From NCBI GenBank assembly GCA_003255025.1, contig QANY01002976.1:4893541-4957540 (forward strand): DNA of 64,000 nt. Direction: 5' to 3'. The notes below the pieces were generated by a model. The model was not told the origin of the DNA. It ran no database searches and saw only the letters and a program-made list of their open reading frames with translations. The translations under genes and the position numbers were made by a program. Below, piece after piece: positions 1 to 11,136 of this stretch; the first letter of the stretch is position 1, and each line of letters begins with the position of its first letter. The stretch is from Datisca glomerata. Its lineage: Eukaryota; Streptophyta; Magnoliopsida; Cucurbitales; Datiscaceae.

Positions 1-580
1 TGAGGGACCCAAGAACTGCCAATGAGTGGTAAAAAGAGAGAGATACTAAGTCAAGGGAGATGCGACGAACTTGTTTAAGATGCCTATTGAGAGAAGGCCC
101 CAGAGGCCATCACCATGAGGGAGGGTCTAAACTGTTTCAACTAACTTATTGAGCAGTATAAAGCACAACATTTTGTAGGCCTTAGATTGAGCATAGACTG
201 GGGCATGATGTCTATCATGCCCTCAACCGTACTTCTGATTTAATGATCTCTAACCGCGAAAATATTGTATCGGGTTGAAATTTAGAGGTAGTCGAACGGA
301 GTATGATGAGACATCATATATACTATTTCCTACTACACTTATATTTGAGTTGAAGCTTAGGTATAATTGAAAGAGTGACTGTAGAAATAAACCAAGGAAA
401 TCAATTCTAACTAACTCAAATCCTTGTAAAACTTGTGAATAACTTGTACTCCATGAAAGCAATGTTTCTAAATAGAATGAAAAGAAAGAAGGGCTATACA
501 AGGCCTAAAACAACAGGAAGCCTTTGGAATCGGTCCAATTCAAAGCCCAAAAATATCTAAACCCCTTGATGAACACATAT

Positions 581-582
<2 letters not shown>
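1..582. other. Upstream flank, no gene recognised
   Basis: This stretch lies 5' of the MORF gene. Short open frames occur (for example 250-501 on the minus strand) but none resembles a family I know and none has splice-linked continuation. The last 80 bases probably belong to the MORF promoter region. I see no terminal repeats here. Confidence 0.4.

Positions 583-617
<35 letters not shown>
583..617. repeat. (TA)n microsatellite in MORF promoter
   Basis: A pure TA dinucleotide run of about 35 bp ends 89 bp before the MORF start codon at 707. Its position fits a TATA-containing core promoter, so it may supply the TATA element, but a transcription start cannot be read from sequence alone. Runs of this type are length-polymorphic. 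Confidence 0.8.
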
Positions 618-619
<2 letters not shown>

Positions 620-706
620 AATCCTCCATAAACCCTCAAAACCCCCAATCCTCATCAGAATCTTCATTTCTCTGTCTTCTTGAGTTACTCGATTCAATTT
701 CCTACA

Positions 707-2705
707 ATGGCTCTAACCGTAGCTCGTGCCATATCCGCTGCCTCAGCTGCCTCGGCTCGTAACTTCTTCTTCGTCTCTCTTCTCATGCCTAAGCGCCTTC
801 TATCCTCCAACAAGTCAAAACTTACTCAGGCTCCTTCTATTCCTACTCTCATTCTTGGCCGTCGATCTCTTGCCCCTCTCTCCCATGCCGTCCGATCTAT
901 CCCACCAAGCACCAGTTCCAGGTTCACTGCTATCCGTTGTCGTGTTAATCGTTCAGGAAACTCGGCATACTCGCCTCTGAACTCCGGCTCCAACTTCAGC
1001 GACCGCCCTCCAACTGAGATGGCTCCTCTCTTCCCTGGCTGTGATTATGAGCACTGGCTCATCGTCATGGACAAGCCTGGTGGCGAGGGTGCCACGAAGC
1101 AGCAAATGATTGACTGTTACATTCAAACGTTAGCTAAAGTTGTCGGGAGGTAAACTAGGTTTCTCATTTTCGTTTGGTTTCCTTGTATCGTGGAAAATAG
1201 AGTAAACTTTCTATCTAGTTTTCTGAAGTGTTCAACTCTTATTAGTGAGGAGGAAGCAAAAAAGAAGATTTACAATGTTTCTTGCGAGAGATATTTCGGA
1301 TTTGGCTGTGAGATTGATGAAGAGACCTCCAATAAGCTAGAAGGTATAATATCACCGTTTACTTTGTGTTATAATATCACCGTTTGAGAATTACGTTTAA
1401 TTCCCTATTGTATTGACTTATCTTTTATTGTTATTGACAGGGTTGCCAGGTGTTCTGTTTGTGCTTCCCGACTCTTATGTTGACCCTGAGTACAAAGATT
1501 ATGGGGGTAAGCTTAGACGATTATACACTATTTTCTTTGCGGCAATTTTCATAAATCTTATCATGCATTGTGTCCCTTGCTAATAGAATCCTCAGCATTT
1601 TGGGTTGGGTATCCTTAATCATAAAAAGAAAATAAAAATAAATTTCAAAACTGCTTGTCTTAATGTGCGGATAATTATACTAATTGTGGATGCATAGTGA
1701 GCACTATTGAATTATCTTGTTCTTACTGCCAGCTTTCTCATGACTGTTTCCTTCAGTGTCATTAGTTGGCATGCGTTATAGAGCGTCTATAATTATGATT
1801 GAGGTATGGAAGTACATAGAGCATCTTTGAAATCTTGATGTTGCATAGCATGTATGAAAGTTGTGGGCATTTGGTTTTCTTTTTCCTCCCTTATTAGACG
1901 TTTCGACACTGTGTGGGATATCTAGTCCATCTTGGCAAAGCTAAATGGTCAGAGACAATGTTTGGTTTTGAATTTTAATGGACTTACATCAAAAGTCTCA
2001 CTTAGCTCTTCTGTGATTTACTTACTTCATGGAGATGCAGATCAGTGGAGACTGGAGATGAAACATTATATCATATAGGTGTTATATAGCGGTGCTGTTT
2101 GTTTTGACTGCAAGGGTTTATCTAATCCATCTTGACAAAGCTAAACAGTCAGTGATAATGTTTGCTTTTGAATCCTAATGGACTTGCATAAAATGTATCT
2201 CTTAACTGTTCTGTGCTTTATATGCTTTGTGGAGATGCATGTCAGTGGAGGTGATGAATGAAACAGTCTGAAACAAAGGTGTTCTACAGCATTGCTACTA
2301 TATGATTGCTAATAAGCGGTCCATCTTGGCAAAGCTAGTAACCTTTAATGAGTAATGCTAATGCACTTATATAAAGAGTCATCTCTCATTATGTTCTGTT
2401 GCTTCTCATACTTTCGTGAAGTTGTAGAGTGCCGGAGTTGTCATTGTTTGTTCCCTAATAATACTAATATTTTACTGTTGTTTGTCCAGTTCTCCCTGCT
2501 GAGTTGTCCATGAAAGTATAATTTGTGATTAAGTTATTTATATGAACCTTTGTTTATTGCAGCTGAGCTGTTTGTGAACGGTGAGATTGTTCAAAGGCCG
2601 CCAGAAAGACAGAGAAGAGTTGAACCGCAACCACAAAGAGCTCAAGATAGACCAAGATACAACGATAGAACTCGCTATGTGCGTCGCAGAGAAAACATGC
2701 GTTGA
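707..2705 (+). CDS. MORF2: Multiple organellar RNA editing factor, MORF2-like (DAG family)
   Basis: Exons 707-1149, 1246-1343, 1441-1506 and 2563-2705 join to 750 nt, 249 aa plus stop TGA. All introns are GT-AG and phases close. The family assists C-to-U RNA editing in plastids and mitochondria by binding PPR editing proteins; MORF2 acts in plastids. The N-terminus (about 100 residues) is rich in Ser, Arg and Ala, as expected of a transit peptide. The MORF box begins near residue 108 with FPGCDYEHWLIVMDKP and continues with QQMIDCYIQTLAKVVGSEEE, YNVSCERYFGFGCEIDEET and LPGVLFVLPDSYVDPEYKDY. The basic tail RPRYNDRTRYVRRRENMR is close to what I remember of Arabidopsis MORF2 and unlike MORF9. 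An upstream in-frame TTG at 680 is not a likely start. It is somewhat longer than the Arabidopsis protein, mainly in the transit region. No breaks seen. Confidence 0.93.
1927..2440 (+). repeat. Three diverged direct repeats in MORF2 intron 3
   Basis: The large third intron (1507-2562) carries three imperfect copies of a roughly 195-bp unit. Copies begin near 1927, 2127 and 2321 with forms of CCATCTTGGCAAAGCTA and each ends with a stretch resembling GGAGATGCA-GTCAGTGGAG. Copies 1 and 2 are clearly alike over their length; copy 3 is more diverged. The repeats do not touch splice sites. Confidence 0.75.
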
Positions 2706-3531
2706 AACAGTATGCATGAAGATGGCTTGTATAGATTATATATCTAGACCAAAGGAAGAGCCTGTCCTCTTCATGCATAAGTTGCAAGTTAGATTTTTTG
2801 AAGAATCAGTCTCGCTCCATGAATTATAATGCTTTTTGAAGAATCAGTCTCGCTCCATGAATTATAATGCTTTTTGAAGAATCAGTTTCGCTATGGCAAA
2901 ATTCTAAATGTTTTGAGAATTTCTAATTAAAACATTTGAAAGTTAGATTTTTTTATATGTATAATCCACTTTTATGATATATGACAATACTTATATTTTA
3001 TTCCAGTTGAAAGTTAGATTTATTTTTTAATGGGTTTATTTTTAAATGCATCATACAATAAGAAAATCATTATCACGCTATCAAATATTTATATAGAAAT
3101 TTAAGTAATATCAATAATAAATAAATATTAATACATCGTTGTGAAATCAAAAGATCAGTAAATACTGTTAGACTCATCATCCATCTCTCTATGTCGGTAT
3201 GAAGGATGATCACAACAATATTCATTCCATGTTTGCTTTACTTCATCACAAAGAAAATTAATATTATGAATCCCTAAGTAATATTTAATATATTACAAGT
3301 CATAATTACTAAATTTGAAGCTGATCGTACTATTTTTTAGTATGACTAGTTAGTACCATGCATGTATTTGAATAAGTTTTTACTAAAATTATTAATATAA
3401 TCATATTTGTGTTTATGTGAATTAAGAAAAATGTATTTCATATTTCATAATTTATTTTTAATTTATTTAAATAGATAAAAATCAAGACAATATTACATTG
3501 TTATTATTGTTATACTAATGTATTATTATTT
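2706..3531. other. MORF2 3' flank, AT-rich
   Basis: Between the MORF2 stop and the LINE target duplication. The first 90 bases are probably 3' UTR. The 38-bp tandem repeat is annotated separately. From about 2900 the DNA is very AT-rich with no coding frame or recognisable element. Confidence 0.5.
2795..2891 (+). repeat. 38-bp tandem repeat, about 2.5 copies
   Basis: The motif TTTTTGAAGAATCAGTCTCG followed by CTCCATGAATTATAATGC recurs with a 38-bp period (motif GAAGAATCAGT at 2800, 2838 and 2876). The first two units are almost identical; the third diverges after TTTCGCT. It lies about 90 bp past the MORF2 stop, probably within the 3' UTR. Confidence 0.85.
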
Positions 3532-3542
3532 AAGTCAAGTTA
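3532..3542 (+). repeat. LINE target-site duplication, 5' copy
   Basis: AAGTCAAGTTA, identical to 9673-9683 just past the A-rich tail of the LINE. Similarity may continue (ACTAAAAC against TAAAAC) with a 2-nt gap. This is the hallmark of target-primed insertion. Confidence 0.8.
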
Positions 3543-3706
3543 ACTAAAACTTAATACAGGAGTTTTCCTCTCGATTGAGGACGTTCTCTCTAGGGTTATC
3601 CTAACTCTTGGAGAGTAGTTTTTCATTTTTCTTCTTTTGCCTTACTCGTGATTTCTTTTCTTTTATTCTTTTCCTCATTTCTTTTGACGGGGGTGCCAAT
3701 TTTAAT

Positions 3707-4450
3707 ATGAGTAATCTGGATGTGGATGAGACTGTGGAAGAGATGGCTAGAAAACTAGTTTTACAAAGGGGCAAGAAGATGAGATTGAGATTGGCAAATG
3801 AACTAATTTCAAAGATTAATGAATTTGGTTTTCACAAAACCTTGTTGAAAGCTTGGAATTTGGAAGGAGTGAGCGTTTTGAAATTGGAAATAATATTTTT
3901 CAGATTATTTTTCAAGAGGAAGCCTGTTTGTCATTCGTAATGGAAAACAGTCCTAGTTTATTTGAAGATCAATTAGTGTTTTTCTTGCCTTGGAGACTAG
4001 GGTTGGATGTTTCTAGCTCTGCGTTTGGATCGTGTGCTTTTTGGATTCAACTCCATGGTCTGCCAATTGAATGTAGAGGGAAGTCGATTGGTAATCTTAT
4101 TGGCCAGAGAATCGGCAAATTTATTGACATTGAGGTATGGATTGTTCGAGATGGTTTTGAGCAAAGAAAATTTATCCTTATCAAAGTTGAGATCAATGTC
4201 AATCAACCTCTAGTCCGTGGAGTTTTCATTCGACATAATGGGGCTAAAATCTAGATTTGTTGTAAATATGAGCGTCTGCCGAAGTTCTGTTTCCATTGCG
4301 GTATTCTTGGGCACGAGGAGATTCGTTGTAGTAGTAGAAGGGATGATAAAAATTCAGCAGTGGATGGGGAGAATATATATGGTGATTGGATGAAAGCATA
4401 TAACCCTAATAAAAAAAGGGAATTGGGGAGGAAGATGGAGCCACAAGGAA
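3707..4450 (+). pseudogene. LINE ORF1 (nucleic-acid-binding, CCHC zinc knuckle), broken
   Basis: A frame opens at ATG 3707 and shifts near 3850-3870 to a second frame that carries the DUF4283-like region (FLPWRLGLDV, FWIQLHGLPIECR). A TAG at 4252-4254 interrupts it just before the knuckle CFHCGILGHEEIRC (4288-4329, CX2CX4HX4C). The protein normally coats the LINE RNA. At least one frameshift and one stop make this a pseudogene. Further fragments between 4450 and 5230 look like the low-complexity ORF1 tail in shifting frames. Confidence 0.82.
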
Positions 4451-5467
4451 GATTTTCATAGGAACGAATCATCTTTTTTTCTGTCAAGGTCAGGCTCTCC
4501 GGAGAGGAAATTCACGACAGCCATGGCAGTGTCTTCCAAGGTGGTAGCTGAGGGAAGTTCTGGTAATTCCAGAGTCAATCCCACAAATCTTGGTAAGTCT
4601 GTTTTGTAGAATATTGTCAATGATAATCTTCGTGATCCTACGGCTAGATTTAGTGGCCAAAATTACCTTGATGGAAGGGACTCTCCTTCGATGGTTATTA
4701 ATGATCAAGTAAGGATGGAGGGAGTGGTTATGAATGAGAGATATTCTCCCCATTTAGAGAATAATAGGATTACGGTAACACCTATATTGAATGATACGGA
4801 TTTAATGGGGGAGGATTTGAAAAATCTTGTTGATGTTGAGGTGGAAAGTATTGGTGCTTTTAACTTGGGTTCAGGTGATTTTTCTAATGCTCATAATACG
4901 AACCTGGTTGGTTCTTAAAATGACCCATTCAACTTGGGTTCAATTATTGAACGAGTTCAGAAAAAATGGTCTAGAAAGGAAAAAAGTTGGTAAACCGGTC
5001 GGGACTAAGGTTAAGAATGTTGTTAATTCCAGTAATAAATGTGGTCCGGGGCTTCGAACCAACATCACGTTGCATAGGATTTCTTCTAACATGCAAAATT
5101 TATAACGTAAAAAAGACGCTCTAGAGGAATCTCTTGATGAGGCGTCAGTTACTTCCCTAGGTGGCAAAAATAGTCCTTTCGTTTCTATGAATCTTGATAT
5201 CGAAAGGGAGGAGGAAGCCAGCCCGAACTGGCCCTAGGGTAATCAATAAGGGTTCTGGGGTGGAAGTGTCAGGGTGTGGGGAACCCCTTGACAGTTCCCA
5301 CATTGTGAGGGTTAGTGAGAATCCATTCCCCTAATTTTATTTTATTTTTGCTTGAAATAAAAAATAAATCAAAGTGGTGGTGAAAATTAAATACGTTATT
5401 AATGCATCGGGTTCGCTTATTGTGGACCCAACGTGTACCAGATGGGGTTTAGTCTTTTTTTGGATGA

Positions 5468-5990
5468 ATGACAGATTCAGTTCAATTGATGAAATATGTG
5501 AATTTTTTCTTTGAAGTTCGAATATCTGATGTGGTTAAGGGTAAAGTGTGGCGTCTTTTTATTTTTTATTTGAATCACGTCATTGAGATTCAAAGTCAAC
5601 AAATTAATTCCCTTAAAGATCGAATCAAGTCTTGTAATGAGATGTGCATTGTTATGGGTGATTTTAATGATCTTACAAGTGCTAGTGAGAAGTTCGGTGG
5701 TATTGATAGAGACCCAAGTACATTGAAACTTCTTCCAGATTCTTCTGATGTGTGTAATTTGGTAGATATCGATTTTGTGGGTCCCCTTTTTACCTAGATC
5801 AATAAGAGAGATTACCATCCGCTGATTGAGGAAAGACTTGATAGATGCTTTGCCCATCCAGAGTGGCTCTAAGTGTATCAAATGGCTAGACTTTATCACC
5901 TGATTGTTTTAGGTTCTGATCATTTGCCCATTTTCCTTGATACAACTGAAGAGAATAGGAAGTACAAACAAGTCTTCAGATATAACATGA
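5468..5990 (+). pseudogene. LINE AP-type endonuclease, broken
   Basis: The endonuclease signature MGDFND is visible in the open part (5468-5797), followed by EKFGG and LVDIDFVGPLFT, typical of plant LINE endonucleases. After a TAG at 5797 the frame continues with IQERLDR-like and GSDHLPIFLDT motifs, the last being the conserved SDH catalytic region. The N-terminal half of the domain is not readable. Normally this enzyme nicks target DNA to prime reverse transcription. Confidence 0.85.
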
Positions 5991-6529
5991 GGTAATTTAA
6001 TCCTGACGACTGTACGAAAGCTATTTCGTCTGGGTGGAAAGGGGACGATGATGATCAGGATAGGAGATATTTAGCGGATAAGCTCAGTAATACTAGAAAT
6101 CAGTTGATCCAATTGAGGAAAAATAATTCTTCGACCAATTCTAGCAGACTTATGAAATAGATTAATGTGAAATTACAGACTGTGTTTTCTCATCAGAATA
6201 CTGATTATTCGAAAATTAGAAGACTTGAAGCACAATATCAGGAGGCAGTTATTCGAGAGGAAAAATAATGGAAGGATCAGGCTCATATTCAATGCCTTCA
6301 AAATGGTGATCAAAATTCTTCCTTCTATCACGCGTGTGTTAAAACTAGGCGAAGGAAGAATCCCATTTTTGGTCTTGAGAATATTAATGGCAATTGGTAT
6401 ACTGATTCGAATTCTATTTAGAACATTGCTCTCTTTTGTTTTCAGGATCTTTTCCGCTCTTCTAACTCGGACGATGATATGATCTCTCATATTCCTGATA
6501 ACATTGATTGTTGTCTTAATGATGAGGAC

Positions 6530-8560
6530 ATGTTATTGCTTGACGATGAGGTCTCTGAGGAGGAGATTGTGGCTGCAGTTAGTGACATACACCCTTCTAA
6601 ATCTCTGGGTCTGGACGGTTTTACGACGGCTTTCTATCATCAGAATTAGAATGTGATTCTTTTAGATATTATATGGTTTGGGAGTTTTTTAATTATTGTC
6701 ATATTCCTTCTAGTATTATTCATATGCATATTGTTCTTATTCCTAAAATTAATTTTCCTAAATCTATGTCTCAATTGTGTCCTATTAGTCTTTGTAATAT
6801 TTCTTATAAAATTATCTCTAAGATTCCGACTAACCGTCTTAGAAAAGTTATTAGCAAGATTATAGGTGTCGGGCAAAGTGCATTTGTTCCAGGTCGACAG
6901 ATTATTGACAACGTGATTATCGCACATGAAATTCTCCACTTTCTTCGGATCTGGAAGAAAGGCAAGAAAGGTGATATGGCTATCAAGATCGATATATCCA
7001 AGGCGTATGACAGAGTTGAGTGAAAATTTTTATTGACCATCATGCAAAAATTTAGTTTTTCTGATACCTGGAGAAACTAGATTTCAGTTTGTATCTCTTC
7101 GGTCACTTATAATATCTCTCTAAAAGGAAAACTTAGCAATAAGTTCAAACCGAACCCAGGTTTGAGATAAGGAGACCCGCTTTCTCCTTTTTTATTCATT
7201 ATATGCGATGAGGCTCTTTCTAAAATGATTAATTGATCTTGGTTTAATTACTAGTTTTTGACCAATTTCTGGTGGTCCTACGGTGTCCCACCTCTTCTTT
7301 ATAGATGATTCCTTGCTTTTCTGTAAAGCTTCTGATGCTGAGATCGTTGTTTTATTGGATATTCTTAATAAATACAGGCAAGCATTTGGTCAAGAGGTTA
7401 ATAAGCAGAAAATTCTCGTGGTGTTTATTAACAATATTTCTGTTCCTAGACAGGAGGAGCTAGCAGATTTGGCGGGTATGAGAAGATCTAGTTCATTGGA
7501 AAAATATTTGCGGGTAAATATGGATTTTGGTGTCTCCAAAACGTAAGTCTCCAGGAGCATCATGTATAGGATCATTTTAGAATGTGTCGAGTTGGTCTAA
7601 CAAGCTTCTTTCATCTGCTTGTAGAGAAATTCTTATTAAATTTGTGGCGATGACTATTCCGAATTATATTATGTTCTATTTTAAACTTCATGTTACTATG
7701 TGTAAGAAAATTTATGTGTTTCTTGCTAATTACTGGTGGAAATCCTCTCCATGTAAATATGAGATTCACTGGGGATTCTTGGGATAAGATCACTAATAGC
7801 AAAATGGATGGTGGTCTTGGTTTTAAAGACTTATATGCTTTTAACTTGACTTTGTTGGCTAAGCAAGGTTGGAGAATTACTTCTAATCCTGATTCCTTGG
7901 TTGTGAAATTTCTCAAAGTAAATAACTTTTAGAACTCAGATTTTATTAATGCCTATGTGGGTAGAAGGCCATCATGGGGTTGGAGAAGCCTTTGGGAAGG
8001 CAAAAATATCCTGAAGAATGGTCTAAGATGGTGTGTGGGTAATGGTAGGAATATTGATATTTTGGAAGACGCTTGAATTCCTCGTCCGTATGTGTTCAAA
8101 GTGGTATCTCCTAAACTTTCGGGTATTACTAAAGTCTGTGAGCTTATCGATCTGGTGTCGTATCGCTGGAATGTGAATTTGGGGGTTAGTTTTTTTAGAC
8201 ATGAGGATATTGTGATCATCCGTCAGATTCCTATAAGTAATTATAGGCTTAATAATCTTCTTATCTGGCATCACTCTCCGTCTGGTAAATATACGGTTAC
8301 AACTGGGTATTGTGTTGCTTGCTTCCTCTAGAATAATGGCTGCGACAAAAAGAAAGGTAAGGGTGAGCTTAGTTCTAATTTAGTTCGTAAATAGTTGTGG
8401 AAGGGGGTTTGGCGTCTTAAAGTTCATCTTAAAATTAGAGACTCCATTTGGAGATGTCTGAATAATTTTTTGGCGTGTAAATATAATCTTGTTAGAAGAG
8501 GCATGACCCATATTTTATTTAAGTGTCAATTTACTTTCAAATTTTAGTTCATTTCCCCTC
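6530..8560 (+). pseudogene. LINE reverse transcriptase, broken
   Basis: RT blocks appear in order. A GLDGF-type block lies near 6606. At 6673-7023 come FVPGRQIIDNVIIAHEIL and MAIKIDISKAYDRVE, the latter carrying the first catalytic Asp. GDPLSPFLFIICDEALS lies near 7170-7220. HLFFIDDSLLF lies near 7290, where the usual FADD is FIDD but both aspartates remain. Stops at 6649, 7021 and 7169 and several frameshifts break it. From 8395 a zf-RVT-like region is seen in outline (LWKGVWRLKVHLKIRDSIW). Confidence 0.88.
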
Positions 8561-8788
8561 TTAATTTGGATTCGAGTAAGTTTCTAGGGTAGTCTTTTAT
8601 GGATTGTTGGACTTAATAGGTGATAAGATTCGGAACTCAGGTGACTGTGATTGCTTTTTGAAATGATTATATTTTCAGTTTGTGGGGTATTTGGAAGTGC
8701 AAGAACAATTCGTGCTTTAAATGTACTATTTTTACCCAATGGAAGTTATGGGTATGACATCGAGACACTTTGAGAACTTCAATCGGCT

Positions 8789-9310
8789 ATGGCGGATGAT
8801 TCTGTTGCGGTTCAAGTTGGAAGTCCTACTCAGCAACCGAGTTCTGCATTTTCTTGGTGTTTGTATTCTGATGCGACATGGAATGAAGCTAGTTGTCTGG
8901 CTGGGTTTGGTTGGTGTCTTTGGGATCTGGGAGGTAAGCTCTTTGCATCTAGTATGGGCAATAAAGATTCGGTTTCTAAACGTTCTTGATGCAAAAACTT
9001 TGGCTCTCCTTTAGGCAATCGATCGATCTTAATTTTTAGGTAAGGTTAGTGTTAAAAAATTTCTGATTCTTTGTGCTTAATTGATGATATCATCAACAAG
9101 AATCAAACTTCTCGAGATATTGCACCTATTGTTTCTGATATTCTACACCTCACTAAGGGGTTCAGTAGTGTTTTGTTCACTCATTGCACTAGGGAGGTTA
9201 ATCGATCTGCTCATGATTGCGGCAGAATGGGTACTGTGTCTCCGGATGTTATTGTTTTAAAGGCTTCTGAGTATAATTTTCAGTCTGTTTTTAGTATCAT
9301 TATTTCTTAA
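8789..9310 (+). pseudogene. LINE C-terminal RNase H, broken
   Basis: SDATWNEASCLAGFGWCLWD matches the first block of plant LINE RNase H (D at the catalytic start). After a disrupted middle it resumes at 9071-9310 with SVLFTHCTREVNRSAHDCGR, matching the usual VPREANRVAH end. About 60 residues between are lost or shifted. The TAA at 9308-9310 is the likely natural end of ORF2. Confidence 0.8.
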
Positions 9311-9672
9311 TTTTAGTTTTTGGCTAGTACTATTTTTCATTTTCTGAATTTTTCCCACATAGATTTTTTCAGGAAAGGTTTTAACGAGGCTAGCCAGAGG
9401 AGTTTTTTTGTTTATTTTCTGGTTGGGGCTCCGTCTGTGGTATTCCTTCTAGATCTCTCTTTGATTTGGCATATTTAAGTTAGGTGATGAGGGTGTTAAG
9501 AAGGTGCCAACCTAGCTTGGATATCCTAGCGCACCTAGTAGTTTTCTTTTCTAGTTTGAGTTTTGCTTTCTTGTGGCCTTGGGGTATGCCCCATGGATAT
9601 ATGTATTCATCATGTATTTAATGAAAGAGTTTTTTCTGTTGGGGTGTTTTCACCCCTTCTTCTTAACAAAAA

Positions 9673-9683
9673 AAGTCAAGTTA
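9673..9683 (+). repeat. LINE target-site duplication, 3' copy
   Basis: AAGTCAAGTTA, an exact copy of 3532-3542, directly after the A-rich tail. Confidence 0.8.
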
Positions 9684-10051
9684 TAAAACCTCCTGTTTTA
9701 TTTTTCTAGAAGTGTTTTTCTAAGATGCAGCAAAACACCTAAATTTGAAATTAAGTGCTTTTGGCAGTGTAAAAAACACTCTTATTTAAGGTTCAATGTT
9801 AAAATTGATCACAGAGTTAGCATCGCCATTGAAGTAATATTTGGATGAAATTATATATTTGACGTGCTACTGCTATTGAGATTTTTGGGCCATGGGAATT
9901 TTGTTTTAAAAGTGAGGAACTAGAATGTATATTTTTGAAGTTTTTAAGACTAAAGTGTCTAATGACTAAAGTTTAGAGGCCTTCAATGACCTCAAAAGTA
10001 GATCACATATCATACATATTCCATTTGATGCTAATTAAAGTAACTTTAAAA
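9684..10051. other. Intergenic, nothing recognised
   Basis: AT-rich spacer between the LINE and the inverted-repeat element. No reading frame, terminal repeat or known motif was seen. Confidence 0.4.
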
Positions 10052-10960
10052 TCCACTTGTAGTTTGATCAAAATATAAATTATACACCTAATATTTTTCA
10101 TATTTTATACCCCGTAATTTGATAAACTGTAAATTACACTCATCCGTTAGGATTTTTCGTTAAAGATGATTCTAAAACGCACGTGAGTAGCACGTGACTA
10201 ACTTTCGTTCATGGAAGTTAGAGTTTTTAGTGTTAGATAGTTAAGTTTAACTTTTATATTTGTTTCTTTTAACTTTAATTTAATTTTTAACTTTTATATA
10301 ATTACTTTGTCTCATTTGCAGGTGAGAGAGAGCCAAGTTGTGAGAGAGCAAAAGAGGAGAAATGGGCAAAACTTAGGGTTTGACATTGGAGGATAAAAAG
10401 GTTAAATTTTCCCATAATTTGTTGTTGATTCTCTTTGGCTAAGTCAAGTTCTTTATTTTCTATGTGTTTATTTTATCTTGATTTTGTGACTTCGGGATTC
10501 TTCTCCACAATGTGGTCTCTTTATGTTATCTTCCACGATCCGACATTATAGGTTCGAGTTGTTTGCTATTATTTGAGTTCTTTGTCTTCAATTTATTGAT
10601 GATTCTCTTCAATTTGGCTTTTGGTAGACAAAAAAAAAAGAGATGTCCAGTGGTAAAGAGGAAAATATAAATGAAAAATGAAGGTCCAAAAGATGGGGAA
10701 TGAAGACAATTATTTATATAGGAAAACTAGTGCCTAAAAATGGAGGGAATAGAGCAAATGAAGGGAAAATAATGGAGGTATTCTCTCTTTTAGGAGAGAA
10801 GAAGAAGGGTAAAAAAGAGAGTTAATTTTCTATCAGTTTTGACGAAAAATCGTCATAGAAGAATATGTTTTATAATTTCTTAAACTATTGGGGTATGAAA
10901 GCATGGAAAAAAAGTTTACGGGTATATTTGTATTTGATCAAACTACATGAGTATATTTTA
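10052..10960. mobile_element. Non-autonomous inverted-repeat element (Mutator-like or other MITE)
   Basis: The left end (about 10052-10170) and the reverse complement of the right end (about 10840-10960) share TGTAGTTTGATCAAA, then TATAC-CC, then TTTTTC-AT, then TTT-ATACCCC, then GATTTTTCGT-AAA, in the same order. This gives imperfect terminal inverted repeats of about 110 bp. The roughly 0.9-kb interior has no transposase. I could not settle the outer ends or the target duplication, so the superfamily is open; long inverted repeats favour a Mutator-like derivative. Confidence 0.65.
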
Positions 10961-11125
10961 CATTTTTAACCTTAAAAAACATTTATTTAGAGACAAAAAT
11001 AATATATTTTAAAAGTTAAGGGATTAAATTGCTCATTTTTAAAGTTGTGGGAGACTAGACTCATTTTCCTCTATTAGCCCTAGATATACCTCTTATTTTT
11101 ACTCCTTCCATATGATAAAGTTCAA

Positions 11126-11136
11126 GTTTTCTAATG
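11126..11136. repeat. Mutator-like element target duplication, left
   Basis: GTTTTCTAATG, matched by ATTTTCTAATG at 16115-16125 (10 of 11 identical). It lies directly outside the terminal inverted repeat; 8-11 bp is the normal size for this superfamily. Confidence 0.75.

Larger units (their letters stand above)
3543..9672 (+). mobile_element. L1-type LINE retrotransposon, coding-dead but near full length
   Basis: About 6.1 kb. Order: ORF1 with a CCHC knuckle, AP-type endonuclease, reverse transcriptase, zf-RVT-like region, RNase H, 3' UTR and a short A-rich tail (AACAAAAAAA). It is flanked by an 11-bp direct repeat (3532-3542 and 9673-9683). This is the plan of plant L1-clade LINEs. Every domain is interrupted by stops or frameshifts, so it cannot make its proteins. 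It lies in the same orientation as MORF2, about 0.8 kb downstream. Confidence 0.92.

Noticed and set aside
250..501. 83-codon minus-strand frame near the window start
   Set aside because: Hydrophobic, low-information sequence without a recognised domain.
707..2705. Calling the editing factor MORF9 instead of MORF2
   Set aside because: The stretch GGEGATKQQMIDCYIQTLAK and the RPRYNDRTRY tail fit MORF2; MORF9, as I recall it, has a different C-terminus.
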